Assembly: GCA_025451675.1 (NCBI GenBank)
Contig: JANWJZ010000007.1
Location: forward strand, 1-33,260
From: Halanaerobiales bacterium
Lineage (GTDB): Bacteria; Bacillota; Halanaerobiia; Halanaerobiales; DTU029
DNA length: 33,260 nucleotides
Direction: 5' to 3'
Shown here in pieces: positions 1-8,764 of this stretch. The position numbers and the translations under genes were made by a program. How positions within the stretch are numbered: position 1 is the first letter of the stretch; the number at the start of each line of letters is the position of its first letter. The notes under the pieces are model-generated. The model made no database searches, was not told where the DNA came from, and was given only the letters and a program-made list of their open reading frames with translations.

Positions 1-5
1 AAAGG

Positions 6-12
6 TTCGACA
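6..12. promoter_or_regulatory. possible Spo0A box upstream of MCP gene
   Basis: TTCGACA is the reverse complement of the 0A-box core TGTCGAA bound by Spo0A. It lies 43 bases upstream of the chemotaxis receptor start. A 7-mer is expected about four times by chance in a window this size on both strands, so this is only suggestive. The same heptamer recurs upstream of cheB at 30069-30075. Confidence 0.22.
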
Positions 13-54
13 AAATAATCCTGATTTTCTACTTATCTGGTTGAGAGAAATGAG

Positions 55-2082
55 GTGAAAGAAATCAGCTTATTCAGGAAACCATTAAGAAAGAATAGAA
101 GATGGTTTTTCTTTCAAAGTTTGCACAGCAGGATGTTCATCTCTTTCCTGATCATAGTTTTAATCCCTACCCTGCTTATTTCCTATAATAGTTTCCGTAT
201 ATCCAGTGATGTTTTGAATACGAATCTGGAAAATGAGTTAATGACAGCCAGGAATGTCTTTGAAAAAAGGATTATCCAGAAAGAGGTTAAACAACTGGAA
301 TCTACAGTGATAAGTAAGGCAGAGGATGAGCTTACGCGGGAAGCCATTAAGTCCAGGAATATGATTTCCCTCTTAAGTATCTTTTCCCAGAGTTTTATGA
401 ATAAGAATGAATTAAGTTTTGTAGAAATCCAGGATACTACGGGAAAGAAAATTACAGGAAGAGGGAATAGACCCTCCGGTTTTGTTCCCATTACGGAGGA
501 AGTCTTTAAACATGTTATGAAAACCAGAATCAGTTTTAATGAGATCGGCAGTTCAGAAAACGGGATATATATCTGTACCTATCAGCCTGTTTCAGATCCA
601 AAGGTTCAGGACCTTGTAACCGGCATGCTGGTAATGGGAAGGACACTTACTCAGGGTTACTGGATTTCCCTGGCCAGGGATTTGAATACAGAATTCCTCT
701 TATTTGACAGAGACGGGCAGTTGATTACTTCATCTTTCCCTGAACTGGAGATGAGCCTGGAGATTGCTGAAATACACTTCAATGAAGAGGATGATGTTTT
801 CTGGTTTGAAGATGAGATTAAGTCAAGGAGATATAAATTAATGGTTTTTCCTCTGACCAATTTTTACAACGAGGCCTTTGCCTATCTGGCCCTGGCCAAA
901 GAGGAGACAGCCATCTATAATACAGCCCGTGGGATAATGAATTCGGTCCTTTTATATGCCATGGTAGGCTTGATAATTGCTTTATTCCTGGCTTTCTTCC
1001 TGACCAGGAGTATCAGCAAGCCAATAAAAAAATTAATAGCGGTTGTTGATACCATATCCAGAGGTGATTTAACAGAAGAGATAGAGATAAAAAGTCACGA
1101 TGAGATATCCCATCTGGCTGACAGGATAAACCATATGGTTTATAGCCTGAGAAAGATTGTCAGGGAAGTCATGGAGAGTTCCAACCAGGTCAGTGCCTTT
1201 GCCCAGGAATTGGCTGCTTCCACGGAAGAGGCCAGTGCAGTTACAGAGGAGGTCACTGCAACTACTGAAAAAATTACTAATGATACTTTAGAGCAGACTG
1301 AAAGGACGAACAGGACTTCACTAATAATAACAGAAATTTCCAGCTCGATTAATGAAGTTGCCAATAGAACACAGGAAGTGGCCAGCAAATCATTAGCTGC
1401 AAGGGAATATATGGAAAAGGGACAGCAGTCGATTAAAAAACTCCTGGAAAGTATAGAAAAAATCAGTGATATTGTCCGGCAGTCCGCTAATACTGTAGCA
1501 GAATTGGACCAGCGTTCTACAGAAATAGGGCAGATAATTGAGTTGATCAGTGAAATTGCGGAACAGACGGATATGTTGGCTTTGAATGCGGCCATAGAGG
1601 CTGCCCGGGCCGGTGAACATGGGCGTGGCTTTGCTGTTGTTGCTGAAGAAGTGAGGAAGTTGGCGACCCAGTCAAATATTGCTGCAACAAATATAAGTGA
1701 GATCCTGAAAAAGATACAACTGGAAACACAGAATGCTGCCCGGATAATGAACCATGGCCTGCAGATTTTGGAGGAAGGCAACAGGACTATAGCCCATACA
1801 GAAGAGACCTTTGCTGATGTAATAGAAGCGGTAAAGGCCAGTGCAGATGCCTCTAACAGCATTGCCCTTTCTACTGAGGGGCAGAGAGAAGGAAGCGTTA
1901 AAATGATTGAGGCCATAGAGGAAATAAAAAATATCTCGGCAGGCACATCTACAGGTGCAAAGATAATCAGCCAGGCAGTCAGAGAACTCCTGGGAGTCAT
2001 AGAGGGTGTATCCGATTCGTCAAGAGACCTTGCTGAGATGGCAGGGGTATTAAATGAGCTGATTGAAAACTTCAAGATTTAA
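55..2082 (+). CDS. methyl-accepting chemotaxis protein
   Basis: This is a transmembrane chemoreceptor that signals to CheA/CheW and is adapted by CheR/CheB. A first membrane segment (about residues 28-48) is followed by a roughly 245-residue extracytoplasmic sensor region, a second membrane segment (about 296-318), a HAMP linker (about 317-370) and a long helical signalling domain. The conserved hairpin tip starts near E500 and contains [19 protein letters not shown]. The start is GTG at 55, behind a purine-rich GAGAAATGAG. The ATG at 50 is followed at once by an in-frame stop and cannot be used. The exported pullulanase begins only 17 bases after the stop, so the two are probably co-transcribed. 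That placement suggests the receptor may sense malto-oligosaccharides or a related ligand, but the ligand cannot be read from the sequence. Confidence 0.95.
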   Translation: MKEISLFRKPLRKNRRWFFFQSLHSRMFISFLIIVLIPTLLISYNSFRISSDVLNTNLENELMTARNVFEKRIIQKEVKQLESTVISKAEDELTREAIKSRNMISLLSIFSQSFMNKNELSFVEIQDTTGKKITGRGNRPSGFVPITEEVFKHVMKTRISFNEIGSSENGIYICTYQPVSDPKVQDLVTGMLVMGRTLTQGYWISLARDLNTEFLLFDRDGQLITSSFPELEMSLEIAEIHFNEEDDVFWFEDEIKSRRYKLMVFPLTNFYNEAFAYLALAKEETAIYNTARGIMNSVLLYAMVGLIIALFLAFFLTRSISKPIKKLIAVVDTISRGDLTEEIEIKSHDEISHLADRINHMVYSLRKIVREVMESSNQVSAFAQELAASTEEASAVTEEVTATTEKITNDTLEQTERTNRTSLIITEISSSINEVANRTQEVASKSLAAREYMEKGQQSIKKLLESIEKISDIVRQSANTVAELDQRSTEIGQIIELISEIAEQTDMLALNAAIEAARAGEHGRGFAVVAEEVRKLATQSNIAATNISEILKKIQLETQNAARIMNHGLQILEEGNRTIAHTEETFADVIEAVKASADASNSIALSTEGQREGSVKMIEAIEEIKNISAGTSTGAKIISQAVRELLGVIEGVSDSSRDLAEMAGVLNELIENFKI

Positions 2083-2099
2083 ATAAAAAGGAGAAAAGG

Positions 2100-4748
2100 G
2101 TGGTTAGCGGTATGAAAAAAACTAAACTGATACTTGCTCTTGTCTTGTTGACAGTTATATTATCCAGCTATACTGTTTTAGCCAGTGATGTACCTGAAGG
2201 GATGGTCAGGTTGCATTACCGGAGGTTCGATGGTGATTATGAGGGCTGGGGTCTCCATGTCTGGGGAAGAGGTTATGACGGTCCAGAGGTACTGTGGACA
2301 GACCCGTTGCCGATTAGAGGTTTTGATGAATACGGGGCATACTGGGATATTCCCTATAAGGCTGGAGTCGGTGACCTGAATTTTATCATCCACAAGGGTG
2401 ACCTGAAGGACCCGCAGCCGGACAGAGCCTATCCTGATCCTGATGTAAACAGGGAGGTCTGGGCTGTATCCGGGGATGAGACTGCCTATACTTCCATAGA
2501 AGAGGCTAAGAGGGCTTCAGGTAATAAGATAATCAAGGCCCTTATAACAGACCGGAATGAAATAATCGTGGAATTCCGTAATGAAATAAACCAGGCTATT
2601 TTTGTGCGGGATGGGTATAATTATGTACCAGTTGCCAGTCTGGATATGTCTAAAAGCCCGGTTTATACAATTATGACACGGGAAGAACTGGATTTAACAA
2701 AGAGTTACAAAATTGAATGTGGTCCCTTAGTGGCCTATACAGTATTGAGCCCGGAACTGATTGATGAGATCTATGCCTATGATGGTGAACTGGGTGCTAT
2801 TTATTCGAAAGAGAGTACAACCTTTAAAATGTGGGCTCCTCTGGCCAGCAGGGTTGAACTTCATCTGTATAAGGAGTGGGATAGTCAGGAAGCTTACCGT
2901 GTTGTAGAGATGGAAAAAGGCCCTCAGGGGGTCTGGAGTACGACAGTTACCGGAGACATGGCGGGAATCCTTTACCAGTATCTGGTGACAAATGATGGGA
3001 AGGAAAGGCTGGTGCTTGACCCCTATGCCCGTTCCATGGCAGCCTTTGACAGTAATGGCCCTGATAAAGTGGGTAAAGCAGCAGTTGTGGATTTAAGCAG
3101 GACCAATCCTGCCGGTTGGGAAGATGATACTTATGTCGAGGTGGAGGACCAGGTAGATGTCATCATCTATGAGATGTCTGTCCGTGATTTTACCATTTCT
3201 GCAGATTCAGGAGTTCCTGAAGAAAAGAGGGGTACATATATCGGCTTTATTGAGAAGATACCCCATCTGGTTGATCTGGGCATCACCCATGTCCAGCTGA
3301 TGCCGGTCCTGAATTTTTATTATGGAAATGAGCTGGACCGCAGTTTTGAGAACAAGGGCAGTGCGGGGGAAGCCAATTATAACTGGGGTTATGACCCACA
3401 TAATTACTTTACCCCTGAAGGATGGTATTCCCTGGATCCGACTGATCCGCATTTAAGGATTGAAGAATTAAAGACCCTGATTAAAGCACTGCATGATGCC
3501 GGTATAGGTGTTATTCTTGATGTGGTCTATAACCATACAGCAATAACCTCTACCTTTGAGGATATAGTACCAAATTATTATTACCGCAGGAACCCGGATG
3601 GTTCTTTCAGCAGTGGTTCCGGCTGTGGTAATGATACTGCTTCAGAGAGGTATATGATGCGCAAATTGATTATTGATTCAGTCAGGTACTGGGTAGATGA
3701 ATATCATGTCGATGGTTTCCGCTTTGACTTGATGGGACTCCATGATGAGACCACCATGGTCCAGGTAGCGGAAGCAATTAAAGAACTGAACCCGGATGCA
3801 GTTATACTCGGTGAAGGTTGGAATATGGAGACATCACTGCCGGTTGAACAAAGATATATCAAGGGTGATAATAATACCGGCCACCGCAGTCTCCTGAAAT
3901 ATGATAATGTGGCAGCTGTTTTTAGCGATACTATAAGGGATGGTATCATTCAGCCGTCGGCTTTTTCACCGGCTGAAGAGGGCGGCTTTGTGCAGGGTGT
4001 TAAGGGTAATGAAATCAAGATCAGGACAGGTGTAATTGCCAGCATGGTAGATTACAGGTCCGATTTGCCGCTCCTGACTGCTCCATATGACCGTTTTGCT
4101 GACGATCCTGCAGAAGTGGTCAATTATGTGACCTGCCATGACGGCCGTACCCTCTGGGATAAGCTGACCTTTTCAGCTGCCGATGCCAGTGTAGAGGAAA
4201 GGATGAGGATGCATAAACTGGCTACTGCCATTGTGATGACATCCCAGGGCAGGGCATTTATCCATGGCGGTAGTGAGATGTTAAGGAGCAAACCGGATCC
4301 GGATAATTCTGTATATGGTATTGATCATAATAGTTATGATTCTGGCGATTTGACCAATCAGATAGTCTGGTCAAATAAGGAAAAATACCACGATATCTAT
4401 GAATATTTCAAGGGATTAATAAGGCTGAGAAAAGAACATGAAGCATTCCGGATGGAGACAATGGAAGAAATACAGAAGGGTGTAGAATTCATACCTGTCA
4501 GGGAAGACAACGTGGTTGCCTACAGATTGAATGAACAGGATGGCACAGAGGTATGGAATGAGATAATCGTCATATATAATTCAAACCGTTTTCCTGTAAG
4601 CATCGACATCAAGGGTGTAGATTCCAGCTGGCAGGTAGTAGTGGATGGTGAGAGGGCAGGCGTGGAGCCCCTTGAAGATACGGGAGTTATCATTATGAAA
4701 GATAAGGTAATTGTTCCTCCAATCTCAGCAGTGGTAATCCACAATTAA
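2100..4748 (+). CDS. pulA: exported type I pullulanase (GH13)
   Basis: Hydrolyses alpha-1,6 branches of pullulan, amylopectin or glycogen fragments. A signal peptide (hydrophobic core about residues 9-25, probable cleavage after VLA) is followed by a CBM41-like module (about 35-140), an Ig-like spacer, a CBM48-like module (about 235-325) and the GH13 barrel. The type I pullulanase signature YNWGYDP is at 427-433. Region I DVVYNH is at 474-479, the nucleophile is D543 (in FRFDLMG), the acid/base is E572 (in GEGW), and the transition-state Asp is D681 (in CHDG). The GTG start is chosen because AAGGAG at 2088-2093 sits 6 bases before it; the in-frame ATG at 2112 is 18 bases away. Region IV reads CHDG where HDN is usual. 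There is no lipobox, so the enzyme is predicted to be released into the periplasm or exterior. It follows the MCP gene by 17 bases. Confidence 0.95.
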   Translation: MVSGMKKTKLILALVLLTVILSSYTVLASDVPEGMVRLHYRRFDGDYEGWGLHVWGRGYDGPEVLWTDPLPIRGFDEYGAYWDIPYKAGVGDLNFIIHKGDLKDPQPDRAYPDPDVNREVWAVSGDETAYTSIEEAKRASGNKIIKALITDRNEIIVEFRNEINQAIFVRDGYNYVPVASLDMSKSPVYTIMTREELDLTKSYKIECGPLVAYTVLSPELIDEIYAYDGELGAIYSKESTTFKMWAPLASRVELHLYKEWDSQEAYRVVEMEKGPQGVWSTTVTGDMAGILYQYLVTNDGKERLVLDPYARSMAAFDSNGPDKVGKAAVVDLSRTNPAGWEDDTYVEVEDQVDVIIYEMSVRDFTISADSGVPEEKRGTYIGFIEKIPHLVDLGITHVQLMPVLNFYYGNELDRSFENKGSAGEANYNWGYDPHNYFTPEGWYSLDPTDPHLRIEELKTLIKALHDAGIGVILDVVYNHTAITSTFEDIVPNYYYRRNPDGSFSSGSGCGNDTASERYMMRKLIIDSVRYWVDEYHVDGFRFDLMGLHDETTMVQVAEAIKELNPDAVILGEGWNMETSLPVEQRYIKGDNNTGHRSLLKYDNVAAVFSDTIRDGIIQPSAFSPAEEGGFVQGVKGNEIKIRTGVIASMVDYRSDLPLLTAPYDRFADDPAEVVNYVTCHDGRTLWDKLTFSAADASVEERMRMHKLATAIVMTSQGRAFIHGGSEMLRSKPDPDNSVYGIDHNSYDSGDLTNQIVWSNKEKYHDIYEYFKGLIRLRKEHEAFRMETMEEIQKGVEFIPVREDNVVAYRLNEQDGTEVWNEIIVIYNSNRFPVSIDIKGVDSSWQVVVDGERAGVEPLEDTGVIIMKDKVIVPPISAVVIHN

Positions 4749-4802
4749 TCAGTTGTTGACTTCAGTATAGATCATATTAGAGAAGGGGGTGGAGAATAAG
4801 AA

Positions 4803-4826
4803 TTTGCAATTGTGCAAACGTATGCC
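4803..4826. promoter_or_regulatory. LacI-family operator candidate upstream of barrel gene
   Basis: TGCAAACGTATGCC (4813-4826) is an imperfect dyad around a central CG, the form usual for LacI-family (MalR/CcpA-like) operators. It shares TGTGCAAACGT with the site before the GH31 gene at 10428. A second dyad overlaps it: TTTGCA (4803-4808) and TGCAAA (4813-4818). The likely regulator is the LacI-family protein encoded at 12905-13918, or a CcpA homologue. I could not settle the -35/-10 boxes; TTGACT at 4756-4761 has no good partner at 16-18 bases. Confidence 0.5.
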
Positions 4827-4857
4827 TTATTAAATATAAGAAACAGGAGGATTGAAA

Positions 4858-7503
4858 ATGAAAAGGAAAATTTTATTTTTAGCTTCGATGGTTCTGTTAT
4901 TTTGGGTTGCTCCAGTAATGGCGGCCTATAAAGTTGAACCATTGCCTGATGGTACTTATGAAGTTACCTTTACTTATCAGACGAATGCTGAAGATGTTTT
5001 CCTGATTGGTGAATTCAATAACTGGGTTGAGAATGACGAAGCTCTGCGGATGACAAAAAATGCAGAAGGCATCCATGAAATCACCATTACCCTGGCCAAG
5101 GGTACCTATGAGTATAAGTTTTTTGCAGACGGCCAGTACTATACTGACCCGACCAACCCGGATGTAGTCGGTGCTTTTGCCAATTCATTGGCTACAGTAA
5201 CCTCTGGTGGAATGCAGGGAGAGTTAGCCTTCAGTGGAAAGCTGATTAATGAATTTTCTAAGACAGGCCAGGATGGTCCGGTAAAGATGAATAATGAACT
5301 TTCCATAAAATTTGATGGTTCCATCCTGCAATCTACTGGTGAAGAGGATGGGGAATCCAGGGAGCGTTTTTACTACAATGCAGAATTGGTTGGTAAAAAC
5401 AACCTGGATGATATTGAAAATGTTGGCAGCAAGCTGGATTACATAACCCTGGATGAGGTCCGTATAAATCAGATGAATCTGGCCTTATTGACCGATTATG
5501 TGGATTATTCCGTTCAGGTCAATCTCAATGATAACACAGATTCCTATGATTATCTGGGCCTGGTAGATGCCAATACAGGCAATGATAACAGGGATAACAC
5601 ACAGAATATCAACTCTGCCGGTGATGTCAGGAGGATAAAGCTAACTCCAGGCAGTGAACTGCCGGAAGACTATAAGTTCAGTGTTAATATAAGTGAATAT
5701 ACATCTGATATTACAGATAGTGCTTCTGTCAAAAAATATTACAGCCTGCTGAATTTCAGCAAGGACCTGAAGGATCCTGTGACAGGCCTGTACAAGGGTA
5801 AAGTAGGATTTACCGGTATGGCCTATCAGCCTGTGGTTGCTGGAGAGGCCAAAGAACTGGCCATGGCCGGTGCCGTTTTTGGTGAATATGAGGTAGTCAA
5901 AAACCTGATGGTCCGTGGTGAATATGCCTATATACCCAGGGGCAGTATCAGTGAATCCCTGAGTGGTACCTATGAGATTGAGCCTGGTAAATGGAAATTT
6001 ATCTTTGACCCCAGGGATTATGACCTGGAGGCAGGAGATATTGAAGAAGTCCATTTGGCCGGTACCTTTAATGGTTGGGATGCTGGCAACATGGATTTCC
6101 CCTTAGTAAAAAATGAGGCAGAGGGTATCTGGGAGGGTACTTTTGAACTGGCCCAGGGCGAAATGTTTAAGTGGATAGTTGACGGCCAGTGGACACCTGA
6201 TGGTATGGGTAATGACCTGGTAGTAAGGGAAAAAGAACCGGATGCACCCCTGACTGATGGTATGCTCTATATGGCTGAAGCAAATTACAGGATTTTTGAT
6301 ATCATGAGAAGTTTCCGTAACAAGACCAATTCTTACAGCCTGGATATTACAGCAGGTTATGAAGTATTGGAAAACGGAGCTTACCTGCCACTGGCTGTAG
6401 ATAGCCTGGCCAGCTTTAAAGATACAGGCTACAATAAGGCCTATCTCAAGGGTTATTATTATCCATTAAGGAATAAAGATTTAAAGCTTACCCTGGATGC
6501 ATATTACCGGACTGCTTTTGACAATAAAGAGACAGAGGTAAATGAAAGTGAAGAACTTTCCCTTTACCATCTTGTTCCCGGTTTTGATATGCCTGAACCA
6601 TTTGCAGGTATAGAATATATCAAGGGACATATCAAGCTTGGCAGGACAGAAGGCCAGATTGAGGATGCTGAAGGCGGAGTATATAACTTTGACTGGACAT
6701 CTAACCGCCATCAAGGTTTTGAGGATATCAGGACAGTATTTGGAGAAATTAAGACAAAACCAGTTGGACCTATTAACTACTTCCTCTTCAGTGTCAATAA
6801 TGAAAAGAACCTGAGGGTAAATGATGACAACAGGTTTGAATCTGTTTCAGAAATCTTCGCAGAAGCAGAACTGGATGTTCCTGTAGAGCAGATTGCCTAT
6901 GTCAAGGGTAATATTGATTTCAAGTTAAATGATGAGACAGGTGGAGAGCAGAGGAAACCAAGATACTGGTTTGAAACCAAATTCCATCATGTACCTGAAG
7001 TAGAAAGATACATCCCTTATCTCCTGGTTAATTTCGAATCTGACCCGGACGGCATAATTGATGAGGGTATTTACAGGGATAGCAATAATGACTGGCAGCA
7101 GAAGGTATATGCTGAGACCAAACTGGTCATTCCTGAAGTGGATAATCTGGAAATCCAATTCAGCCTGGAAAGCCAGCGCCTGGAAGAAGATGTCTATCCT
7201 TCTGCCGCTGACCTGGATGAAGAGCTGAATGCCAAATATGTAGCAGGTGGTAAGTATATCGACTGGTATACAGTGGCTACCATCTCTACAGGTTATGAAT
7301 TTGATTACAATATCCGGGCAGATCTGAGTGTTAAGTTTGATCTGAACCATGGTGAAATCTCCAGATATGAGGATGATGCCATCAAGTTAGAAGTAATAAA
7401 ACCATTGGGCCAATATACAACCATCAATGCCACATATAATTCCAGTCATCCGGATCATGGTTCCGCTCAGTTTATCAGCCTGGGCCTGGAGACCTTGTTC
7501 TAA
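4858..7503 (+). CDS. predicted outer-membrane beta-barrel protein with glycogen-binding-like modules
   Basis: An 881-residue secreted protein. A signal peptide (cleavage near A22/A23, in VMAAYK) is followed by a first AMPK/CBM48-like E-set module (about 24-108, with GEFNNW at 51-56 and an EYKFFADG strand). A beta-rich region comes next, then a second such module (about 378-460, with GTFNGW at 402-407 and FKWIVDG). A long Tyr/Phe-rich region of alternating-hydrophobicity strands runs to the end, which reads LGLETLF. A terminal Phe is the usual C-terminal signature of outer-membrane barrels recognised by BamA. I infer an outer-membrane, possibly porin-like, alpha-glucan-binding protein. ATG 4858 is preferred because AGGAGG (4845-4850) is 7 bases upstream, against 1 base for the in-frame TTG at 4852. 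It lies between pullulanase and the lipoprotein. No catalytic motif is visible. The E-set modules are clear; the barrel is an inference. Confidence 0.75.
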   Translation: MKRKILFLASMVLLFWVAPVMAAYKVEPLPDGTYEVTFTYQTNAEDVFLIGEFNNWVENDEALRMTKNAEGIHEITITLAKGTYEYKFFADGQYYTDPTNPDVVGAFANSLATVTSGGMQGELAFSGKLINEFSKTGQDGPVKMNNELSIKFDGSILQSTGEEDGESRERFYYNAELVGKNNLDDIENVGSKLDYITLDEVRINQMNLALLTDYVDYSVQVNLNDNTDSYDYLGLVDANTGNDNRDNTQNINSAGDVRRIKLTPGSELPEDYKFSVNISEYTSDITDSASVKKYYSLLNFSKDLKDPVTGLYKGKVGFTGMAYQPVVAGEAKELAMAGAVFGEYEVVKNLMVRGEYAYIPRGSISESLSGTYEIEPGKWKFIFDPRDYDLEAGDIEEVHLAGTFNGWDAGNMDFPLVKNEAEGIWEGTFELAQGEMFKWIVDGQWTPDGMGNDLVVREKEPDAPLTDGMLYMAEANYRIFDIMRSFRNKTNSYSLDITAGYEVLENGAYLPLAVDSLASFKDTGYNKAYLKGYYYPLRNKDLKLTLDAYYRTAFDNKETEVNESEELSLYHLVPGFDMPEPFAGIEYIKGHIKLGRTEGQIEDAEGGVYNFDWTSNRHQGFEDIRTVFGEIKTKPVGPINYFLFSVNNEKNLRVNDDNRFESVSEIFAEAELDVPVEQIAYVKGNIDFKLNDETGGEQRKPRYWFETKFHHVPEVERYIPYLLVNFESDPDGIIDEGIYRDSNNDWQQKVYAETKLVIPEVDNLEIQFSLESQRLEEDVYPSAADLDEELNAKYVAGGKYIDWYTVATISTGYEFDYNIRADLSVKFDLNHGEISRYEDDAIKLEVIKPLGQYTTINATYNSSHPDHGSAQFISLGLETLF

Positions 7504-7516
7504 AGGAGACAGGGCG

Positions 7517-7561
7517 GGTATGGAGGGGGTCCTGTTAGCTTCAGGGATTTTCCTCCATACC
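7517..7561 (+). other. intergenic stem-loop between barrel and lipoprotein genes
   Basis: A perfect 10-bp stem, GGTATGGAGG (7517-7526) and CCTCCATACC (7552-7561), encloses a 25-base loop that holds a smaller CCTG/CAGG hairpin. It begins 14 bases after the barrel stop codon. No T-run follows, so it is not a standard intrinsic terminator. An RNA-stability or processing element that sets relative expression of the two proteins is more likely. Confidence 0.5.
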
Positions 7562-7619
7562 TGTTAAATACTGAATTTGCCAGAAACCGCTGGTGAATAT
7601 TTCAAAAGGAGGGTTCCAG

Positions 7620-8636
7620 TTGAAGAGAGTAATCAGCCTTTTATTGATATTAAGCCTGGTATTTTTAATCACAGGTTGTGAAAATTTCGGCCTCAATGAT
7701 GAAAAGGGCTTTGGTAAATTGGTAGTAAGTAAGGCCCTGCTGGAGGACGGGACTGAGGTAAGGGAAGGGACAGTAAAGGCAGCCGGCAAGGAAGCCGGTT
7801 TTGGTGAAGAGCTTGTACTGGCAAGCGGAGTATATGATGTAGTAGTGACTGACAATAGTGGTAATGTTGCAAGACTGAAAGGTATAATCATTAAGGTTGC
7901 TGAAACTACAATTCTGGATAATGTTAAACTGGCTAAACCTTTATATAATGCCCTGAGGTTTACCTTTGATCCAGCCACATTTGGCGGTAATACAGTTGCC
8001 AATCCTGAGCAGATTAATGAAGTATACCTGAAAGGAGAAGTGAATAGTGCTGACTGGGACAGGCTGGAAGTTATGAGCAGAAATGAAGACGGTACCTGGT
8101 CTGTAATTATTCCTGCAGTCATGGATGAAAGCCTGGAATTCGGTTTTGTCTACTGGCTGGATACAGATGGTGACGGTGTATCCGATGATCCTGCTGATGA
8201 GAGTGGTTACTGGGCTGGAGGTAATCCTGCTACAGGCGGCAACTATACAGTAGAGAAGGCAAAAGCTGACGGTATCGTAGAAGATGTGGTTGGAATGAAA
8301 CTTATCTTTGATCCGGAAACATTTGGTGGAAATACAGTCGAAAATCCCGGGCAAATCAATGAAGTGTATGTTAAAGGAAGCATAACCAGTGATGACTGGA
8401 GCAGGCTGGATGCCCTGACCAGGAATGAAGACGGCACCTGGTCTGTGATTGTACCGGCTGTAGATGATTACACCTTGGAGTTCGGTTTTGTCTATTGGTT
8501 GGATACAGATGGTGACGGTGTATCGGATGAACCTGCTGATGAGTGGGGTCACTGGGCTGGAGGTAACCCGGCTACAGGAAGTAATTATACTGTAGAGGCA
8601 GCAATCCTGGATGGGGTAATCTTACTGGACTTTTAA
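7620..8636 (+). CDS. lipoprotein with tandem E-set/calcium-loop modules
   Basis: A 338-residue predicted lipoprotein. The lipobox LITGC puts the lipidated Cys at position 20. An N-terminal beta domain (about 25-105) resembles PEGA-like or carboxypeptidase-regulatory folds. Two tandem modules with a 114-residue period follow, beginning near F116 and F230. Each has a strand pattern like CBM48/AMPK glycogen-binding domains (VYLKG, NEDGTWSVI, LEFGFVYWLD) followed by DTDGDGVSD (D181-D189 and D295-D303), which fits a calcium-binding DxDxDG loop. TTG 7620 is chosen because AAGGAGGG (7606-7613) is 6 bases upstream; the GTG at 7593 has no ribosome site and would put a hydrophilic tail before the signal. 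Position between the barrel protein and alpha-amylase suggests a surface or periplasmic glucan-binding partner. No catalytic residues are recognised, and which membrane it sits in is unknown. Confidence 0.8.
   Translation: MKRVISLLLILSLVFLITGCENFGLNDEKGFGKLVVSKALLEDGTEVREGTVKAAGKEAGFGEELVLASGVYDVVVTDNSGNVARLKGIIIKVAETTILDNVKLAKPLYNALRFTFDPATFGGNTVANPEQINEVYLKGEVNSADWDRLEVMSRNEDGTWSVIIPAVMDESLEFGFVYWLDTDGDGVSDDPADESGYWAGGNPATGGNYTVEKAKADGIVEDVVGMKLIFDPETFGGNTVENPGQINEVYVKGSITSDDWSRLDALTRNEDGTWSVIVPAVDDYTLEFGFVYWLDTDGDGVSDEPADEWGHWAGGNPATGSNYTVEAAILDGVILLDF
7965..8615 (+). repeat. two tandem 342-bp coding repeats
   Basis: Copy 1 (about 7965-8273) and copy 2 (about 8307-8615) align at a constant 342-bp offset. 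For example, TTTGAT occurs at 7965 and 8307, and the AAC/AAT codon of NYTVE at 8241 and 8583. Most differences are synonymous or conservative, so this is an in-frame duplication kept under selection within the lipoprotein gene. Confidence 0.9.
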
Positions 8637-8651
8637 GAGATAGATGAAAAA

Positions 8652-8673
8652 GGGGGGATTTTCTCTGCCCCCC
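8652..8673 (+). terminator. G6/C6 hairpin after lipoprotein gene
   Basis: GGGGGG (8652-8657) and CCCCCC (8668-8673) form a stem with a 10-base loop, 15 bases after the lipoprotein stop. It is followed by ATACTAAAC rather than a T-run, so it is at best a weak terminator or an RNA 3'-end stabiliser before the amylase gene. Confidence 0.35.
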
Positions 8674-8764
8674 ATACTAAACTAATTACCTGTACGGGAT
8701 ATTTATAGTCAAAAATTTTTTATTGTACTCTGGATTTCCAGGTAAAATCCGGAGGAGAGGAGGT

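Noticed and set aside
1140-2075. 311-codon open frame on the - strand
   Set aside because: It lies wholly antisense to the MCP signalling domain, has low-complexity Ser/Ala/Ile composition typical of an inverted helical-repeat gene, and has no ribosome site.
4804-4833. nine-codon leader peptide frame before the barrel gene
   Set aside because: A TTG behind GGTGGAG could open it, but the sequence is the operator itself, which explains it better.
7541-8552. 193- and 203-codon open frames on the - strand
   Set aside because: Both are antisense to the lipoprotein gene, and their length reflects its repeated codons. No ribosome site or recognisable domain.
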